Shown: positions 47,874 through 56,043 of the stretch, piece by piece
How the letters are laid out: each line of letters begins with the position of its first letter
Position numbering within the stretch: position 1 is the first letter of the stretch
Translations under genes and position numbers: made by a program
Notes under the pieces: generated by a model
Told to the model about the DNA's origin: nothing
Database searches by the model: none
What the model saw: the letters and a program-made list of their open reading frames with translations, nothing else
From: Arthrobacter sp. MAHUQ-56
GTDB lineage: Bacteria; Actinomycetota; Actinomycetes; Actinomycetales; Micrococcaceae
Length of the DNA stretch: 64,000 bases
Assembly: GCF_019710585.1 (NCBI RefSeq)
Contig: NZ_JAIFZQ010000008.1
Coordinates: 372,001 to 436,000, forward strand
Direction of reading: 5' to 3'

Positions 47874-48755
47874 CTAGTCAGGAGAAGAACCGGGGTCGAA
47901 GGACACCGGTGCGGGGGGAGCGAGCAAACGGCCTTGGGCGGCGGCGGTGCCAGCCACTGCAGCAGGGAATCGATGCGGGCAAATCCAGGCAGGCGCCGCC
48001 GGGTCATTGCCACCGGATGAGTTGCTTCCGCCAGCGGCACCGGGCACGGCAGGCGACGGGTCCGACGGCGTGCGGGACGGGGCGTCGCCCGGGCCCGCCC
48101 CTGGGGCCAGGGCCGTTGCAGCTACAGGCCTCAGCCGCGGGTCACAGGCAAAGCCGGTGTTGGGCATGCGGTGGCTGGGGGAAGGGGCGACGATTTCAGG
48201 GCCGACATTCGCCTGCTGCGGTTCCGCAGCGCGGGAAGGCGCGCCATCACCAGGCAGCGGGATGGCGGCAGGAAGGGCAGGCGCCGCCGCCGGGGGAGCT
48301 GCCGGGGTGACCGCGGGCAGGGGCGCTGCGCTGATGACCGGGTCAAGGACTGGCTGAAGGGGTTGGAGGATGGCGCCGGCAAGGGGAACAACGGTCCCCA
48401 GTGTCCCGCCGACCATGCCGTCAACGGTGTCAACGGTGTCCACGGAGGGGTCCACCACTGCCGCCACCGTTCCTGCCGGCACGGCGGTGTTGGCCACCGG
48501 AACAGTCTGCACCAGCTGGTCGGCCACGCCGGTGCCCGGTCCTGCTGCCGCCGGTTCCAGGACGTCCCTGGCCTGATGGGTGGCGGTGCTGCTGACTGAG
48601 CTCCACGTGGATCCGGCAGCTTCCAGGAGTGGGTCGCCGGAGGTGGATGAGTCGGCCCACGCGCCCGTGGCGGACAGGGCCACCCACGACGCAGCGGCAG
48701 CCACGGCGATCAGCAGGGGGCGAAGGAAGGCCCAAGCGCTGAGTTTTGACTTCAC
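47874..48755 (-). CDS. Ala/Pro-rich secreted protein of unknown function
   Basis: 293 aa from the GTG at 48755, with GGGAGG eight bases upstream. A signal peptide (about 1-34, with LRPLLIAVAAAASWVALSAT and cleavage near GAWA-DSS) is followed by a low-complexity Ala/Pro/Val chain and few hydrophobic stretches (GGTLGTVVPLAGAILQPLQP). Two late Cys residues (FACDPRL and WICPHRF) could form a disulfide. The composition suggests an extended, partly disordered extracellular protein. I do not recognise the family. The small anchored protein follows on the same strand. Confidence 0.7.
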   Translation of the reverse strand: MKSKLSAWAFLRPLLIAVAAAASWVALSATGAWADSSTSGDPLLEAAGSTWSSVSSTATHQARDVLEPAAAGPGTGVADQLVQTVPVANTAVPAGTVAAVVDPSVDTVDTVDGMVGGTLGTVVPLAGAILQPLQPVLDPVISAAPLPAVTPAAPPAAAPALPAAIPLPGDGAPSRAAEPQQANVGPEIVAPSPSHRMPNTGFACDPRLRPVAATALAPGAGPGDAPSRTPSDPSPAVPGAAGGSNSSGGNDPAAPAWICPHRFPAAVAGTAAAQGRLLAPPAPVSFDPGSSPD

Positions 48756-48874
48756 TTAGTACGCCTCCCCCAGGCTTAGGTGCAATCAGTGCTATCCACC
48801 ATAGGCGCAGGTCAGAGGCAGAGTCCAAGCGGCTGGACTAACAGGGAACGTGGCCCCCCAGTGCCCGGCACAGG

Positions 48875-49534
48875 TCAGGCGGCGCCCGTCGGGGCAGCGC
48901 GGTGGTCGATGTCTGCGGCCAGGGTGTCGATGCGGTCCGTGGCTGCGTTGAGTTTTTCGACGGCGGCCCACAGCTCCGGCTGCTGCTCCCGGACCTGCTC
49001 CAGGCTGGTTCCGGCCGAGCGGAGCGACCCGAGGTCGAAGCTGACATTGGTGCGTGCACCTGCCACCGCGGCACGGAGGGCGCCGAAGGCGACGACGACG
49101 TCTGCAACCAGCGCACGGTTGCCGTTGGTTGCGAGCCAGGCGAGGTCGTCAATGGCCTCGATGGCGCGTTCGCCCAGGACCGCGGAGGAGGCGGCGGCTT
49201 CCAGGGAGGCGTTGCGGATGGCTTCATCCCGCTCCGGCCCCGGCTCAAGGCGGAACGCCGCCCCGAACGCTTTGGAGGCGGACGCATCGTCATCAGCCAG
49301 TCGCAGGGCTTCCCCGCGCAGCGCCCGGGCGCGGTCCCTAATGCGGCCAGCCTCCCCGCCGTCGTCCCTGCCGCTGTCTTCGCTGTAGCCGGCGACCATC
49401 GAGGTCAGTGACGCCGCCACCGCCAGCATCAGGCCCGTGCCTGCCCCGCCGCCGGGCGAACCCGTGGACTCCGCCAGCGCGCGCGTCCATTCCTCAACCG
49501 TCGAATCCTGGGTGGTCACTTCAGGCTTATCCAT
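48875..49534 (-). CDS. Cyclodeaminase/cyclohydrolase family protein
   Basis: 219 aa from the ATG at 49534; a GTG six codons earlier is possible. It matches the FTCD cyclodeaminase-like/FchA family: the substrate-site stretch SPGGGAGTGLMLAVAASL at the N-terminus, then long helices (ADDDASASKAFGAAFRLEPG, DLAWLATNGNRALVADVVVA, GALRAAVAGARTNVSFDLGS). Members act on folate one-carbon units, as formimino-THF cyclodeaminase or methenyl-THF cyclohydrolase. No folate partner gene is adjacent, so the exact reaction is not assigned. Confidence 0.88.
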   Translation of the reverse strand: MDKPEVTTQDSTVEEWTRALAESTGSPGGGAGTGLMLAVAASLTSMVAGYSEDSGRDDGGEAGRIRDRARALRGEALRLADDDASASKAFGAAFRLEPGPERDEAIRNASLEAAASSAVLGERAIEAIDDLAWLATNGNRALVADVVVAFGALRAAVAGARTNVSFDLGSLRSAGTSLEQVREQQPELWAAVEKLNAATDRIDTLAADIDHRAAPTGAA

Positions 49535-49679
49535 AAGAGGAAGCGTGCCCACACATGCCCCCAGCTAAACGCCGGACGGACAAGAAGGCTACGTCCCGCG
49601 CAAACTGGCCCAGTTTTCGGCGCCCTGACCCCGAAAGTCCGGGGCATCTTCGCCGGTCCGGCCGATAAAGTGGGCCAGT

Positions 49680-50465
49680 GTGACGCAACGCCACCGCTAT
49701 GACTACGGCCCCGATTCCAGCCAGTGGGGCGAACTGTTCCTGCCGGACGTTCCAGCAGGAGCCACGCACCACGGCGTCGTGGTGGTGATCCACGGCGGCT
49801 ATTGGCGCTCCACGTACGGTGCAGAGCTGGGCGAGCCGCTGGCGGGAGACCTGGCGGAACACGGCATGGCTGCCTGGAACCTGGAGTACCGCCGGGCGGG
49901 CAACGGCGGGGGCTGGCCGGCCACGTTCCGGGATATCCTCGCGGGCATCGATAAGCTCGCCGCGCTCGCGGAACCGCACGCGCTGGACCTGGGCAAGGTG
50001 GTGGCGCTGGGGCACTCTGCCGGCGGGCACCTGGCGGTCTGGGCGGCAGGGCGGGGCCGGTGGGGTGAGCTGGCCGGGGAGCTCCAGGACCTTGACCACG
50101 GCGTCCGCCCCACCGGGGTGGTGAGCCAGTCCGGCGTCCTTAACCTGGCCGAGGCCGAACGCCTGAACCTCAGCAATGGCGCGGTGGCCAACTTGCTGGG
50201 CGGCCCGTCGTCGGAATTCCCCGAACGGTACCGCTGCGCCGACCCCATGGCCGCGCTGCCGCTGGACGTTCCGGTCTACGCCGTCCATGCCGAGGACGAC
50301 GAGGACGTGCCGCCCAGCATGTCCACCACGTACGTGGACGCCAGCCGCGCAGGTGGCATGCCGGCGGAGCTGGTCCTGGTTCCGGGCGACCATTTCTCCC
50401 TGATCGACATCACCGCCGAGGCGTATGTGACGTGCCGGGAGCTGGTGGGACGGCTGCTGCGCTGA
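49680..50465 (+). CDS. Alpha/beta hydrolase
   Basis: 261 aa from a GTG at 49680. The oxyanion-hole motif HGGYWRS lies near 40, the nucleophile elbow GHSAGGHLAVWA at about 110-121, and the late acid/His pair in HAEDDEDVPP and PGDHFSLID. This layout (HGGxW plus GxSxGG) resembles kynurenine formamidase- and BD-FAE-like esterases. No signal peptide is seen. Its neighbours (cyclodeaminase upstream divergent, PfkB kinase gene downstream by 36 bp) do not identify a substrate. Confidence 0.9.
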   Translation: MTQRHRYDYGPDSSQWGELFLPDVPAGATHHGVVVVIHGGYWRSTYGAELGEPLAGDLAEHGMAAWNLEYRRAGNGGGWPATFRDILAGIDKLAALAEPHALDLGKVVALGHSAGGHLAVWAAGRGRWGELAGELQDLDHGVRPTGVVSQSGVLNLAEAERLNLSNGAVANLLGGPSSEFPERYRCADPMAALPLDVPVYAVHAEDDEDVPPSMSTTYVDASRAGGMPAELVLVPGDHFSLIDITAEAYVTCRELVGRLLR

Positions 50466-50501
50466 CACGAACTGCTGGCGCGGGCCTGTTTCTGGCAGAG
50501 T

Positions 50502-51452
50502 ATGACCATGCTCACAGTAATTGGCGAAGGCCTTGTCGACGTTGTCCAGCGCGCCTCCGGGATCGAGGCCCATGTGGGCGGCAGCCCGCTCAACGTCGCG
50601 GTGGGCCTGGCCCGGCTTGACCACCCCGTGCAGTTCATCGGCCGCTACGGTCGCGACGCCTATGGGGACGCCGTTGCCGCGCACCTGCGGTCCAGTTCCG
50701 TGATGCTGCCGGTTCCGCCGGACGAACTGCCCACGAGCGTGGCCACCGCACTGATTGACGACGACGGCGCCGCCACCTACACCTTCGACCTCGCCTGGGA
50801 ACTTCCCGGCCTCACGGACCGGATCGGCTTCATGCTGCAGGGCACCACCCTGCTGCACACCGGCTCCATCGCCACGATGCTGGCGCCCGGCGCCACCGAG
50901 GTGCTGGCCGCCGTCGAATACGCCCACCCGTCCGCCACCATCAGCTTCGACCCCAACTGCCGGCCCAGCATCATCACGGACGTGGATTATGCGCGGCGGC
51001 AAGCCGAGAAGTTCGTGGCGCTCTCCGACGTGGTCAAGGCCTCCGACGAGGACCTCGCCTGGCTCTACCCCGGACAGGACGTGCTGGATTCGGCACGCAA
51101 ATGGCTGACCATGGGCGGTGAGGAAGGGCCGGCGCTGGTGGTGGTCACCCGCGGCGCGGACGGCCCGTGGGGCGCCTGCCGGGCCGGTGAAGCCTCCGTA
51201 CCCGCGCCCACAGTGGAGGTGGCCGACACGGTAGGCGCGGGCGACTCGTTCATGGCGGCGCTGCTGTCCGGCCTGGTGGACCGCGAACTGGACGGGGCGC
51301 AGAACCGGCAGGACCTCCGGGAACTCCCCGTCGAGGCCCTGGCCGAGCTCCTGGAGCATGCTGCCCGCGCGGCGGCGGTCACGGTGTCCAGGCCGGGCGC
51401 CAACCCGCCCACGCGCGCCGAGCTGCACGGGGTGGTGGCCGAAGAGGGCTAG
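50502..51452 (+). CDS. PfkB family carbohydrate kinase, fructokinase-like
   Basis: 316 aa. The sugar-site HVGGSPLNVAVGLARL is at about 24-39, the DFDPNC-like segment appears as SFDPNCRPSI, and TVGAGDSFMAALLSG near 245 carries the catalytic Asp. The pattern is that of bacterial fructokinases (EC 2.7.1.4). Fructose freed by the two GH32 enzymes could enter glycolysis through this enzyme, but the gene is 4 kb away and has no copy of the 18-base operator visible before it. Its ATG at 50502 follows the hydrolase stop by 36 bp. Confidence 0.9.
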   Translation: MTMLTVIGEGLVDVVQRASGIEAHVGGSPLNVAVGLARLDHPVQFIGRYGRDAYGDAVAAHLRSSSVMLPVPPDELPTSVATALIDDDGAATYTFDLAWELPGLTDRIGFMLQGTTLLHTGSIATMLAPGATEVLAAVEYAHPSATISFDPNCRPSIITDVDYARRQAEKFVALSDVVKASDEDLAWLYPGQDVLDSARKWLTMGGEEGPALVVVTRGADGPWGACRAGEASVPAPTVEVADTVGAGDSFMAALLSGLVDRELDGAQNRQDLRELPVEALAELLEHAARAAAVTVSRPGANPPTRAELHGVVAEEG

Positions 51453-51463
51453 GGGACAAACGA

Positions 51464-51512
51464 CTGCTCCGCAGATGCCGTTCTGACCGTTCAAAGGGCC
51501 TCTGCGGAGCAG
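51464..51512. terminator. Bidirectional hairpin between convergent genes
   Basis: Perfect 12-bp stem (CTGCTCCGCAGA and its complement) with a 25-base spacer, between the stops of the PfkB kinase gene (plus) and the binding-protein gene (minus). Confidence 0.7.
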
Positions 51513-51523
51513 CGGATGGTGGT

Positions 51524-52711
51524 TTACTCCTTGCCGAGCCCAGCGGCAGAAGTCTTCCCACTCGAGACGCTGTTGAGGGCGCGGAGGTCGAAAATGCCGC
51601 TGATGTCGGCCTGCTTGGTGGTGCCGGCAGTTACGCCGTCGGCCAGGAGCTTTTGGTAGGTCCCGGCCAGCGGGTCCACGGTGAACACGATGTTCTTCAG
51701 CGACCGGGCGATCACGTCAGCCTTCAGTTCGGCACCGGCAGCTTCCTTCAGTGCTGCGTTGATAACGGTGGCCTTCTCGCCGTCGGCGGCATTGTTCAGC
51801 CACTCAACCGATTTCACGTGGCCCTTCAGCAGTGCCTTGACGGTGTCCGGGTGGTCGGCAGCGAACTTCTGGTTCACGATCAGGATGGTGGTGGGGAACT
51901 CGCCGGGCTTTCCGGACAGCGAACCGTCCCACAGATCCTTCTCGTCCACCAGCACCTTGGCGCCGGCGGTCAGCACCAGGCGGGAGGCCCATGGTTCAGG
52001 CAACCACGCGCCGTCGAGCTTTCCGTCTTGGAACAGCTTGAGGGTCTGGGCGTTCTCGGTGGGGTTGATGGCCACGTCGCCGCTGCCGTCCACGTTGGTC
52101 TTGTATCCCTGCGCGGTGAGCCAGGCGCGGAGCGCTACGTCCTGCGTGCCGCCAAGCTGCGGGGAGGCCAGGGTCCTGCCCTTGAGGTCGGCCGCGGAAT
52201 TGATGTCCGGCTTGACCACCAGCTGGGCGCCGCCGGCAGCAGCGCCTGCAATGATGTTGACCGACTCGCCGCGGCTCTTGACGAACGAGTTGATGGCCGG
52301 GTTGGGGCCGATGTAGGTGGCGTCGATGGCGCCGGCGTTCAGGGCCTCGATGGCGGCGGGACCGGCGTTGAATACCTGGGTAGTCAGCTTGGTGTCACCA
52401 AGCTCGTCCGCAATGAAGCCCTTGCTGACTCCTACGAGGGCCGGGGCATGGGTGACGTTGCCGAAGTAGCCAAGCTTCAGTTCGGCTGCCGGGTTGCCGG
52501 AGGGTGCGGTGTCCTCGACGGTGGCGGCAGCGGGAGTGCCGCCACTGTTCACGCTGGCAGCGATGGCTGCCCCGCCCCCTACGAGGGCAAGGAGGACGGC
52601 GGCAATGCCGATCTTCTGGCCCAGGGGACGCTTGGGTTTGTTGGACTGCCCGGCCACGATGCGGGTTGAACCTTGCTGGTTTTGGGGACTGTTGTCCTGC
52701 GGATTGCTCAC
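51524..52711 (-). CDS. SsuA-like ABC transporter binding protein without partner genes
   Basis: 395 aa from the GTG at 52711, with AAAGGAA upstream. The frame is open to 52954 but the extra part is unlike a signal. A cytoplasmic, Gln/Asn-rich N-tail precedes a single membrane span (QKIGIAAVLLALVGGGAAIA), so it is anchored by an uncleaved segment or a signal peptide. The NMT1/SsuA-type core includes LKLGYFGNVTHAPALVGVSK, ATYIGPNPAINSFVKSRG and LAGTYQKLLADGV. Such proteins bind aliphatic sulfonates, taurine or nitrate-like anions. No permease or ATPase gene is in the window, so they are encoded elsewhere or this is an orphan. Confidence 0.88.
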   Translation of the reverse strand: MSNPQDNSPQNQQGSTRIVAGQSNKPKRPLGQKIGIAAVLLALVGGGAAIAASVNSGGTPAAATVEDTAPSGNPAAELKLGYFGNVTHAPALVGVSKGFIADELGDTKLTTQVFNAGPAAIEALNAGAIDATYIGPNPAINSFVKSRGESVNIIAGAAAGGAQLVVKPDINSAADLKGRTLASPQLGGTQDVALRAWLTAQGYKTNVDGSGDVAINPTENAQTLKLFQDGKLDGAWLPEPWASRLVLTAGAKVLVDEKDLWDGSLSGKPGEFPTTILIVNQKFAADHPDTVKALLKGHVKSVEWLNNAADGEKATVINAALKEAAGAELKADVIARSLKNIVFTVDPLAGTYQKLLADGVTAGTTKQADISGIFDLRALNSVSSGKTSAAGLGKE

Positions 52712-52987
52712 GGAATTCCTTTGCTGGGGCGGATGCTGAGACGAGATTACGGAGCACCCAGTGGGCCCACAATCACCCGTGTAGCAGGCGTTCACCGGAC
52801 GACGCGAACGCTCAACGCGGCGTCGCAGAGTGTCAAAAAACGTCCCGCGGCGTCTCCGTCCGGGAGCGGCAAGCTGCCTCTCATCCCAGATGGAAGCCGC
52901 CAGCGGGGCCCGGCCGTGATTTGTTCGGCGTGTCGATGGGTACGTACGCGGCATGGGGGCTTTCGAAAACTAATCAAGGAGACGCTC

Positions 52988-53134
52988 ATGCTGCTTTGGA
53001 TCGCTATTATCATCGCCGTTCTCTGGCTTCTCGGACTGCTCGCGAACATCGGCGGCGGCCTGATCCACATCCTTCTGGTCGTCGCGGTGGTCGTCCTGAT
53101 CTTCCACTTCCTTCGGGGAAGGTCCCGCGTCTAG
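52988..53134 (+). CDS. Small hydrophobic protein, lmo0937/DUF5670-like
   Basis: 48 aa from the ATG at 52988 with AAGGAG upstream. It is nearly all hydrophobic: two short spans (LLWIAIIIAVLWLLGLLANI and IHILLVVAVVVLIFHFL) joined by GGG, then a basic end RGRSRV. This pattern and length match the lmo0937 family of membrane miniproteins, found widely and often linked with stress response. The function is not known. The gene is alone, divergent from the SsuA-like gene, and followed by a hairpin terminator. Confidence 0.85.
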   Translation: MLLWIAIIIAVLWLLGLLANIGGGLIHILLVVAVVVLIFHFLRGRSRV

Positions 53135-53146
53135 GCGTGGACAGCG

Positions 53147-53180
53147 TCCCCGCCGCTGGCCCGTGCGCCGGCGGCGGGGA
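53147..53180. terminator. Hairpin after the small membrane protein
   Basis: Perfect 10-bp stem (TCCCCGCCGC and its complement) around a 14-base loop, 12 bp after the stop of the lmo0937-like gene. Confidence 0.65.
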
Positions 53181-53192
53181 TGCCATCGTTTC

Positions 53193-53219
53193 AGGCCGCC
53201 TTCACGCTTCAGGCGGCCT
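53193..53219. terminator. Hairpin at the 3' end of umuC
   Basis: AGGCCGCC and GGCGGCCT separated by 11 bases, overlapping the umuC stop codon. A likely terminator of the umuDC transcript. Confidence 0.55.
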
Positions 53220-54516
53220 TCACCAAGGGCAGTTCGTCCCAGCGCGTGGTGTACCGCGGCGAGCACATGTCCCGTTTCATGGTCCAGTCCAGGCCGCACC
53301 TGATGCCTGCATGGCCCAGCCCGATTGAGCCGCGCCCAAAGCGGCGGCTCACGTCCTCGAGCAGCGGTCCGATGCGGCGCTCTTCATGCGGGTTCTCGAA
53401 CGGCTCCAGCGGCGGCTGGTTGCCGGTGGGCCGCAGGTCGGTGAGCATCAGGCCCGCCTTGGCGTACTTGAGCCCGTCCCGGATGCTCGGCAACAGCGCA
53501 TGGGCGGCCTTGGTCAGCAGAAGCGGGTCTGCGGTGGGCATTGGCAGGGAAACGCACACGGACGGATAAGCCTGTTCGTGGTTCCTGAACGGCGACGTGG
53601 CAGCGTACGCGGTCAGGACTTTTGCCTGGAGTCCGTGCTTCGAGAGCCTGGCGCTGGCCTGCTGCCCATAGATGCTGAGCACCTCGCGCAGGCCTGCGGC
53701 GGTGGTCACCGGTGTGGCGAAGGAGCGGGAGAAGATCAGCTGGTCACGGCCGATGCGTTCCTCCTCCATGGGAATGCAGGCAGTGCCGCGCAGTTCCAGG
53801 ACTGTGCGCATCAGCACCACCGAGAACTTGTCCCTGATCGCTACCGGGTCGGCGCGGACAAGGTCCAGCACGGTGAAGATGCCTATGCCGTTCAGGCGGT
53901 TGGACAGCCGGCCGGCGATGCCCCAGATCTCGGCCACGGGCAGCCGGGCCATCAGCCCGTCCCGCGCCTCAGGCGGGACGCAGTCCCAGAGGCAGACGCC
54001 GCCGAACGCGGCATTGTTCTTGGCCCATTTATTGCAGAGCTTGGCGAGGGTCTTGGTGGGGGCGATCCCCACGCAGACCGGCACCCCCACGCTGCGGCGG
54101 ACGGCATCCTTCATCCTGTGCCCCAGGGCCAGCAGCTGGTCCGGTTCACCTTTGACGCCCAGGAACGCCTCATCGATGCTGTAAACCTCCAGCCACGCAG
54201 AGTACCTGCCCAGCAGCTCCATCACCCGCGCACTGATGTCGCCGTACAGCTCGTAATTGCTGGACCTGGCCACCAGCCCCCACTCCTTGGCCCGCGGCGC
54301 GAGCTTGAACCAGGGCTCGCCCGTGGCAATGCCAAGCGCTTTGGCCTCCGGGGACCGGGTCACGGCGCAGCCATCGTTGTTGGACAGCACCACCAGTGGC
54401 CGGCCCTCCAGGGACGGATCGAACGCACGCTCCGCGGAGGCGTAGAAGCAGTTGACGTCCACATGGGCGATCTGCGGCATCTGCCGCATGATGGCAGGCC
54501 TGGCCATTACCGGCAC
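53209..54516 (-). CDS. umuC: Y-family DNA polymerase V subunit
   Basis: 435 aa from a GTG at 54516 that directly follows the umuD stop; inner ATGs (54507, 54489) are possible. The palm motif HVDVNCFYASAE supplies the first catalytic Asp and VYSIDEAFLGV the Asp-Glu pair. GIAPTKTLAKLCNKWAKN is the finger/helix segment, and the little-finger domain includes LIFSRSFATPVTTAAGLREV. The UmuC-type C-terminus follows. With the activated UmuD fragment it forms an error-prone polymerase that copies past DNA lesions. The SOS box before umuD puts it under LexA. Confidence 0.93.
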   Translation of the reverse strand: MPVMARPAIMRQMPQIAHVDVNCFYASAERAFDPSLEGRPLVVLSNNDGCAVTRSPEAKALGIATGEPWFKLAPRAKEWGLVARSSNYELYGDISARVMELLGRYSAWLEVYSIDEAFLGVKGEPDQLLALGHRMKDAVRRSVGVPVCVGIAPTKTLAKLCNKWAKNNAAFGGVCLWDCVPPEARDGLMARLPVAEIWGIAGRLSNRLNGIGIFTVLDLVRADPVAIRDKFSVVLMRTVLELRGTACIPMEEERIGRDQLIFSRSFATPVTTAAGLREVLSIYGQQASARLSKHGLQAKVLTAYAATSPFRNHEQAYPSVCVSLPMPTADPLLLTKAAHALLPSIRDGLKYAKAGLMLTDLRPTGNQPPLEPFENPHEERRIGPLLEDVSRRFGRGSIGLGHAGIRCGLDWTMKRDMCSPRYTTRWDELPLVKAA

Positions 54517-54948
54517 TCACACATGGTGCAGGCACCTGGTGGCGACGCCCCAGATGGTCAGCTCGGACAGTGCGGCGACCCGGATGTCCGGATACTTCGG
54601 GTTCTCCGCCTGCAGGATGACGCCGGTGGGCGTGATCCGCAGGCGCTTGACCGTCAGCTCGCCGTCGAGGACCGCCACCACCACCGAGCCGTCCTTGGGT
54701 TCCAGTGCCCGGTTCACGATCAGCTCATCACCGTCGCTGATTCCGGCGCCTTCCATGGAACTTCCGGTCACCCTCACCACGTAGGTGCTGGTGATGTCCT
54801 TGATGAGGTGCGCGTTCAGGTCGATCCGGCCGTCGAAGTAGTCCTGTGCGGGGGAGGGAAACCCTGCCGCGACAGCCACCGGGGAGATCAGCACCGAGAA
54901 CAACGAGGCGCCCGCATCTATCACGCGGGGACCGATAATAACGCCCAC
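54517..54948 (-). CDS. umuD: S24-family self-cleaving SOS protein
   Basis: 143 aa from the GTG at 54948 (AAAGG upstream). The auto-cleavage site is the Ala-Gly in VAVAAGFPSPAQDY. The catalytic Ser is in VTGSSMEGAGI and Lys in DGELTVKRL. Sequence and length match UmuD, which after RecA-stimulated cleavage becomes the active subunit of polymerase V. A LexA-type box lies 13 bp upstream of the start. It is translated just before umuC with no gap. Confidence 0.93.
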   Translation of the reverse strand: MGVIIGPRVIDAGASLFSVLISPVAVAAGFPSPAQDYFDGRIDLNAHLIKDITSTYVVRVTGSSMEGAGISDGDELIVNRALEPKDGSVVVAVLDGELTVKRLRITPTGVILQAENPKYPDIRVAALSELTIWGVATRCLHHV

Positions 54949-54961
54949 AACACACCTTTAT

Positions 54962-54977
54962 TCGAAAATATGTTCGA
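54962..54977. promoter_or_regulatory. SOS (LexA) box before umuDC
   Basis: On the gene strand it reads TCGAACATATTTTCGA, one base away from the perfect TCGAAC-N4-GTTCGA of actinobacterial LexA sites. It ends 13 bp from the umuD start codon. Confidence 0.88.
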
Positions 54978-55108
54978 TAAGTTCAGTGTAGCTCCGTGCG
55001 CTGACAACGGGGACCCCCGGGCCAGCCACGAATTGGATACGGGCACGCCGAGGCGGATGGGGCATCCAAGGGCTAGGCTGGGACCACTTCAGCTTTGGGG
55101 GAAAGCGG

Positions 55109-55960
55109 ATGCGGTTCGTTAAGTCCTGGTTGGTTCCGGCAGTGCTGCTCAGTGCCTTGACCGGGTGCGGGTACAGCGGCCCGCCTGAGGGCGTGGGCAC
55201 GCCCCGGACGGAGGGCGGCACGGCCCCGCCGCCCGTCACGGGAAACTCCAAGGCGCCCGGCGCGGATCCGCGGGAATTGGAGTTGGAAGAGATGCGGAGC
55301 TGGTCCGCACAACAGCTACAACCCGCTGTGCCCGGCCAGTTCGCCGGTTCCACCAGCTCCAACACCACCGTCAGCTTCGGTTTTGCCGCACAGCCGGGCA
55401 GCTATGACGTGCACTTCACCTGCGACGGGCCCGCGGACACCCAACTGTCGCTCGCCAGCGACGCCGGGGCCGAGGTCCTCGCCCCGGTGCAGGTTCCCTG
55501 CGATGGGCACGTCTTCAAGACCCAGGTGGCGCTCGCCGCCCAGGGGGTGGAGTTCATCATGAGTCCCGGCGAGGGCGCGGAGGGCAGGTACGCGTTCAGG
55601 CTGGTTCCGGCACGGCAGCAGGTGCCCGCCACGCTGCTCCAAAGCGGCGGCCAGAAGGCCATCGTCCATTCGGGACAGTGGTCAGCCCCGCGTGTGCCAG
55701 CCCGGCTCAGTGGAACCTTGGGCAACGACGGCGCCGGCTGCGTTGTCCTTCAGGCGGAGGGCGGTGACGACTACACGCTGATCTTCCCCGAAGGAACCCG
55801 GTTCGACGGCGAAACACTGGTCATGCCCGCCGGCCCGCCGCTCTCCGCGGGAAGCCGCGTATCGGTCGGGGGCTCCCGCGTGGCCTCGAACGAGAGCCTG
55901 AGCATGTGCCTGAACTACAGCCGGCTCCTCTCCGTGGAAACAGCCGCCATGCTTCCCTGA
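55109..55960 (+). CDS. Putative lipoprotein of unknown function
   Basis: 283 aa. The signal peptide (RFVKSWLVPAVLLSALTGC) ends in lipobox LTGC, so the protein is anchored outside the membrane. A low-complexity Pro/Gly/Thr linker (about 22-50) leads to a region rich in beta strands (VSFGFAAQPGSYDVHFTCDG, VFKTQVALAAQGVEFIMSPG) that may form one or two beta-sandwich domains. Four further Cys residues lie in the folded part. I recognise no family. It stands alone with GGGGGAAAG before the ATG. Confidence 0.8.
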   Translation: MRFVKSWLVPAVLLSALTGCGYSGPPEGVGTPRTEGGTAPPPVTGNSKAPGADPRELELEEMRSWSAQQLQPAVPGQFAGSTSSNTTVSFGFAAQPGSYDVHFTCDGPADTQLSLASDAGAEVLAPVQVPCDGHVFKTQVALAAQGVEFIMSPGEGAEGRYAFRLVPARQQVPATLLQSGGQKAIVHSGQWSAPRVPARLSGTLGNDGAGCVVLQAEGGDDYTLIFPEGTRFDGETLVMPAGPPLSAGSRVSVGGSRVASNESLSMCLNYSRLLSVETAAMLP

Positions 55961-56043
55961 CCCCGGACCGCCCCGTCCGGCCCTCGTCCACGGTGCTTCG
56001 TTGGAAAGCGCGACGGCGGCTGAACCCCACGTAGACTTGCAGG

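Noticed and set aside
52712..52795. Cys-rich upstream reading frame before the SsuA-like gene as a cysteine attenuator
   Set aside because: Codons for three Cys in eleven residues look suggestive, but the frame has no stop before the main start and simply runs into it, so it cannot act as a separate leader peptide.
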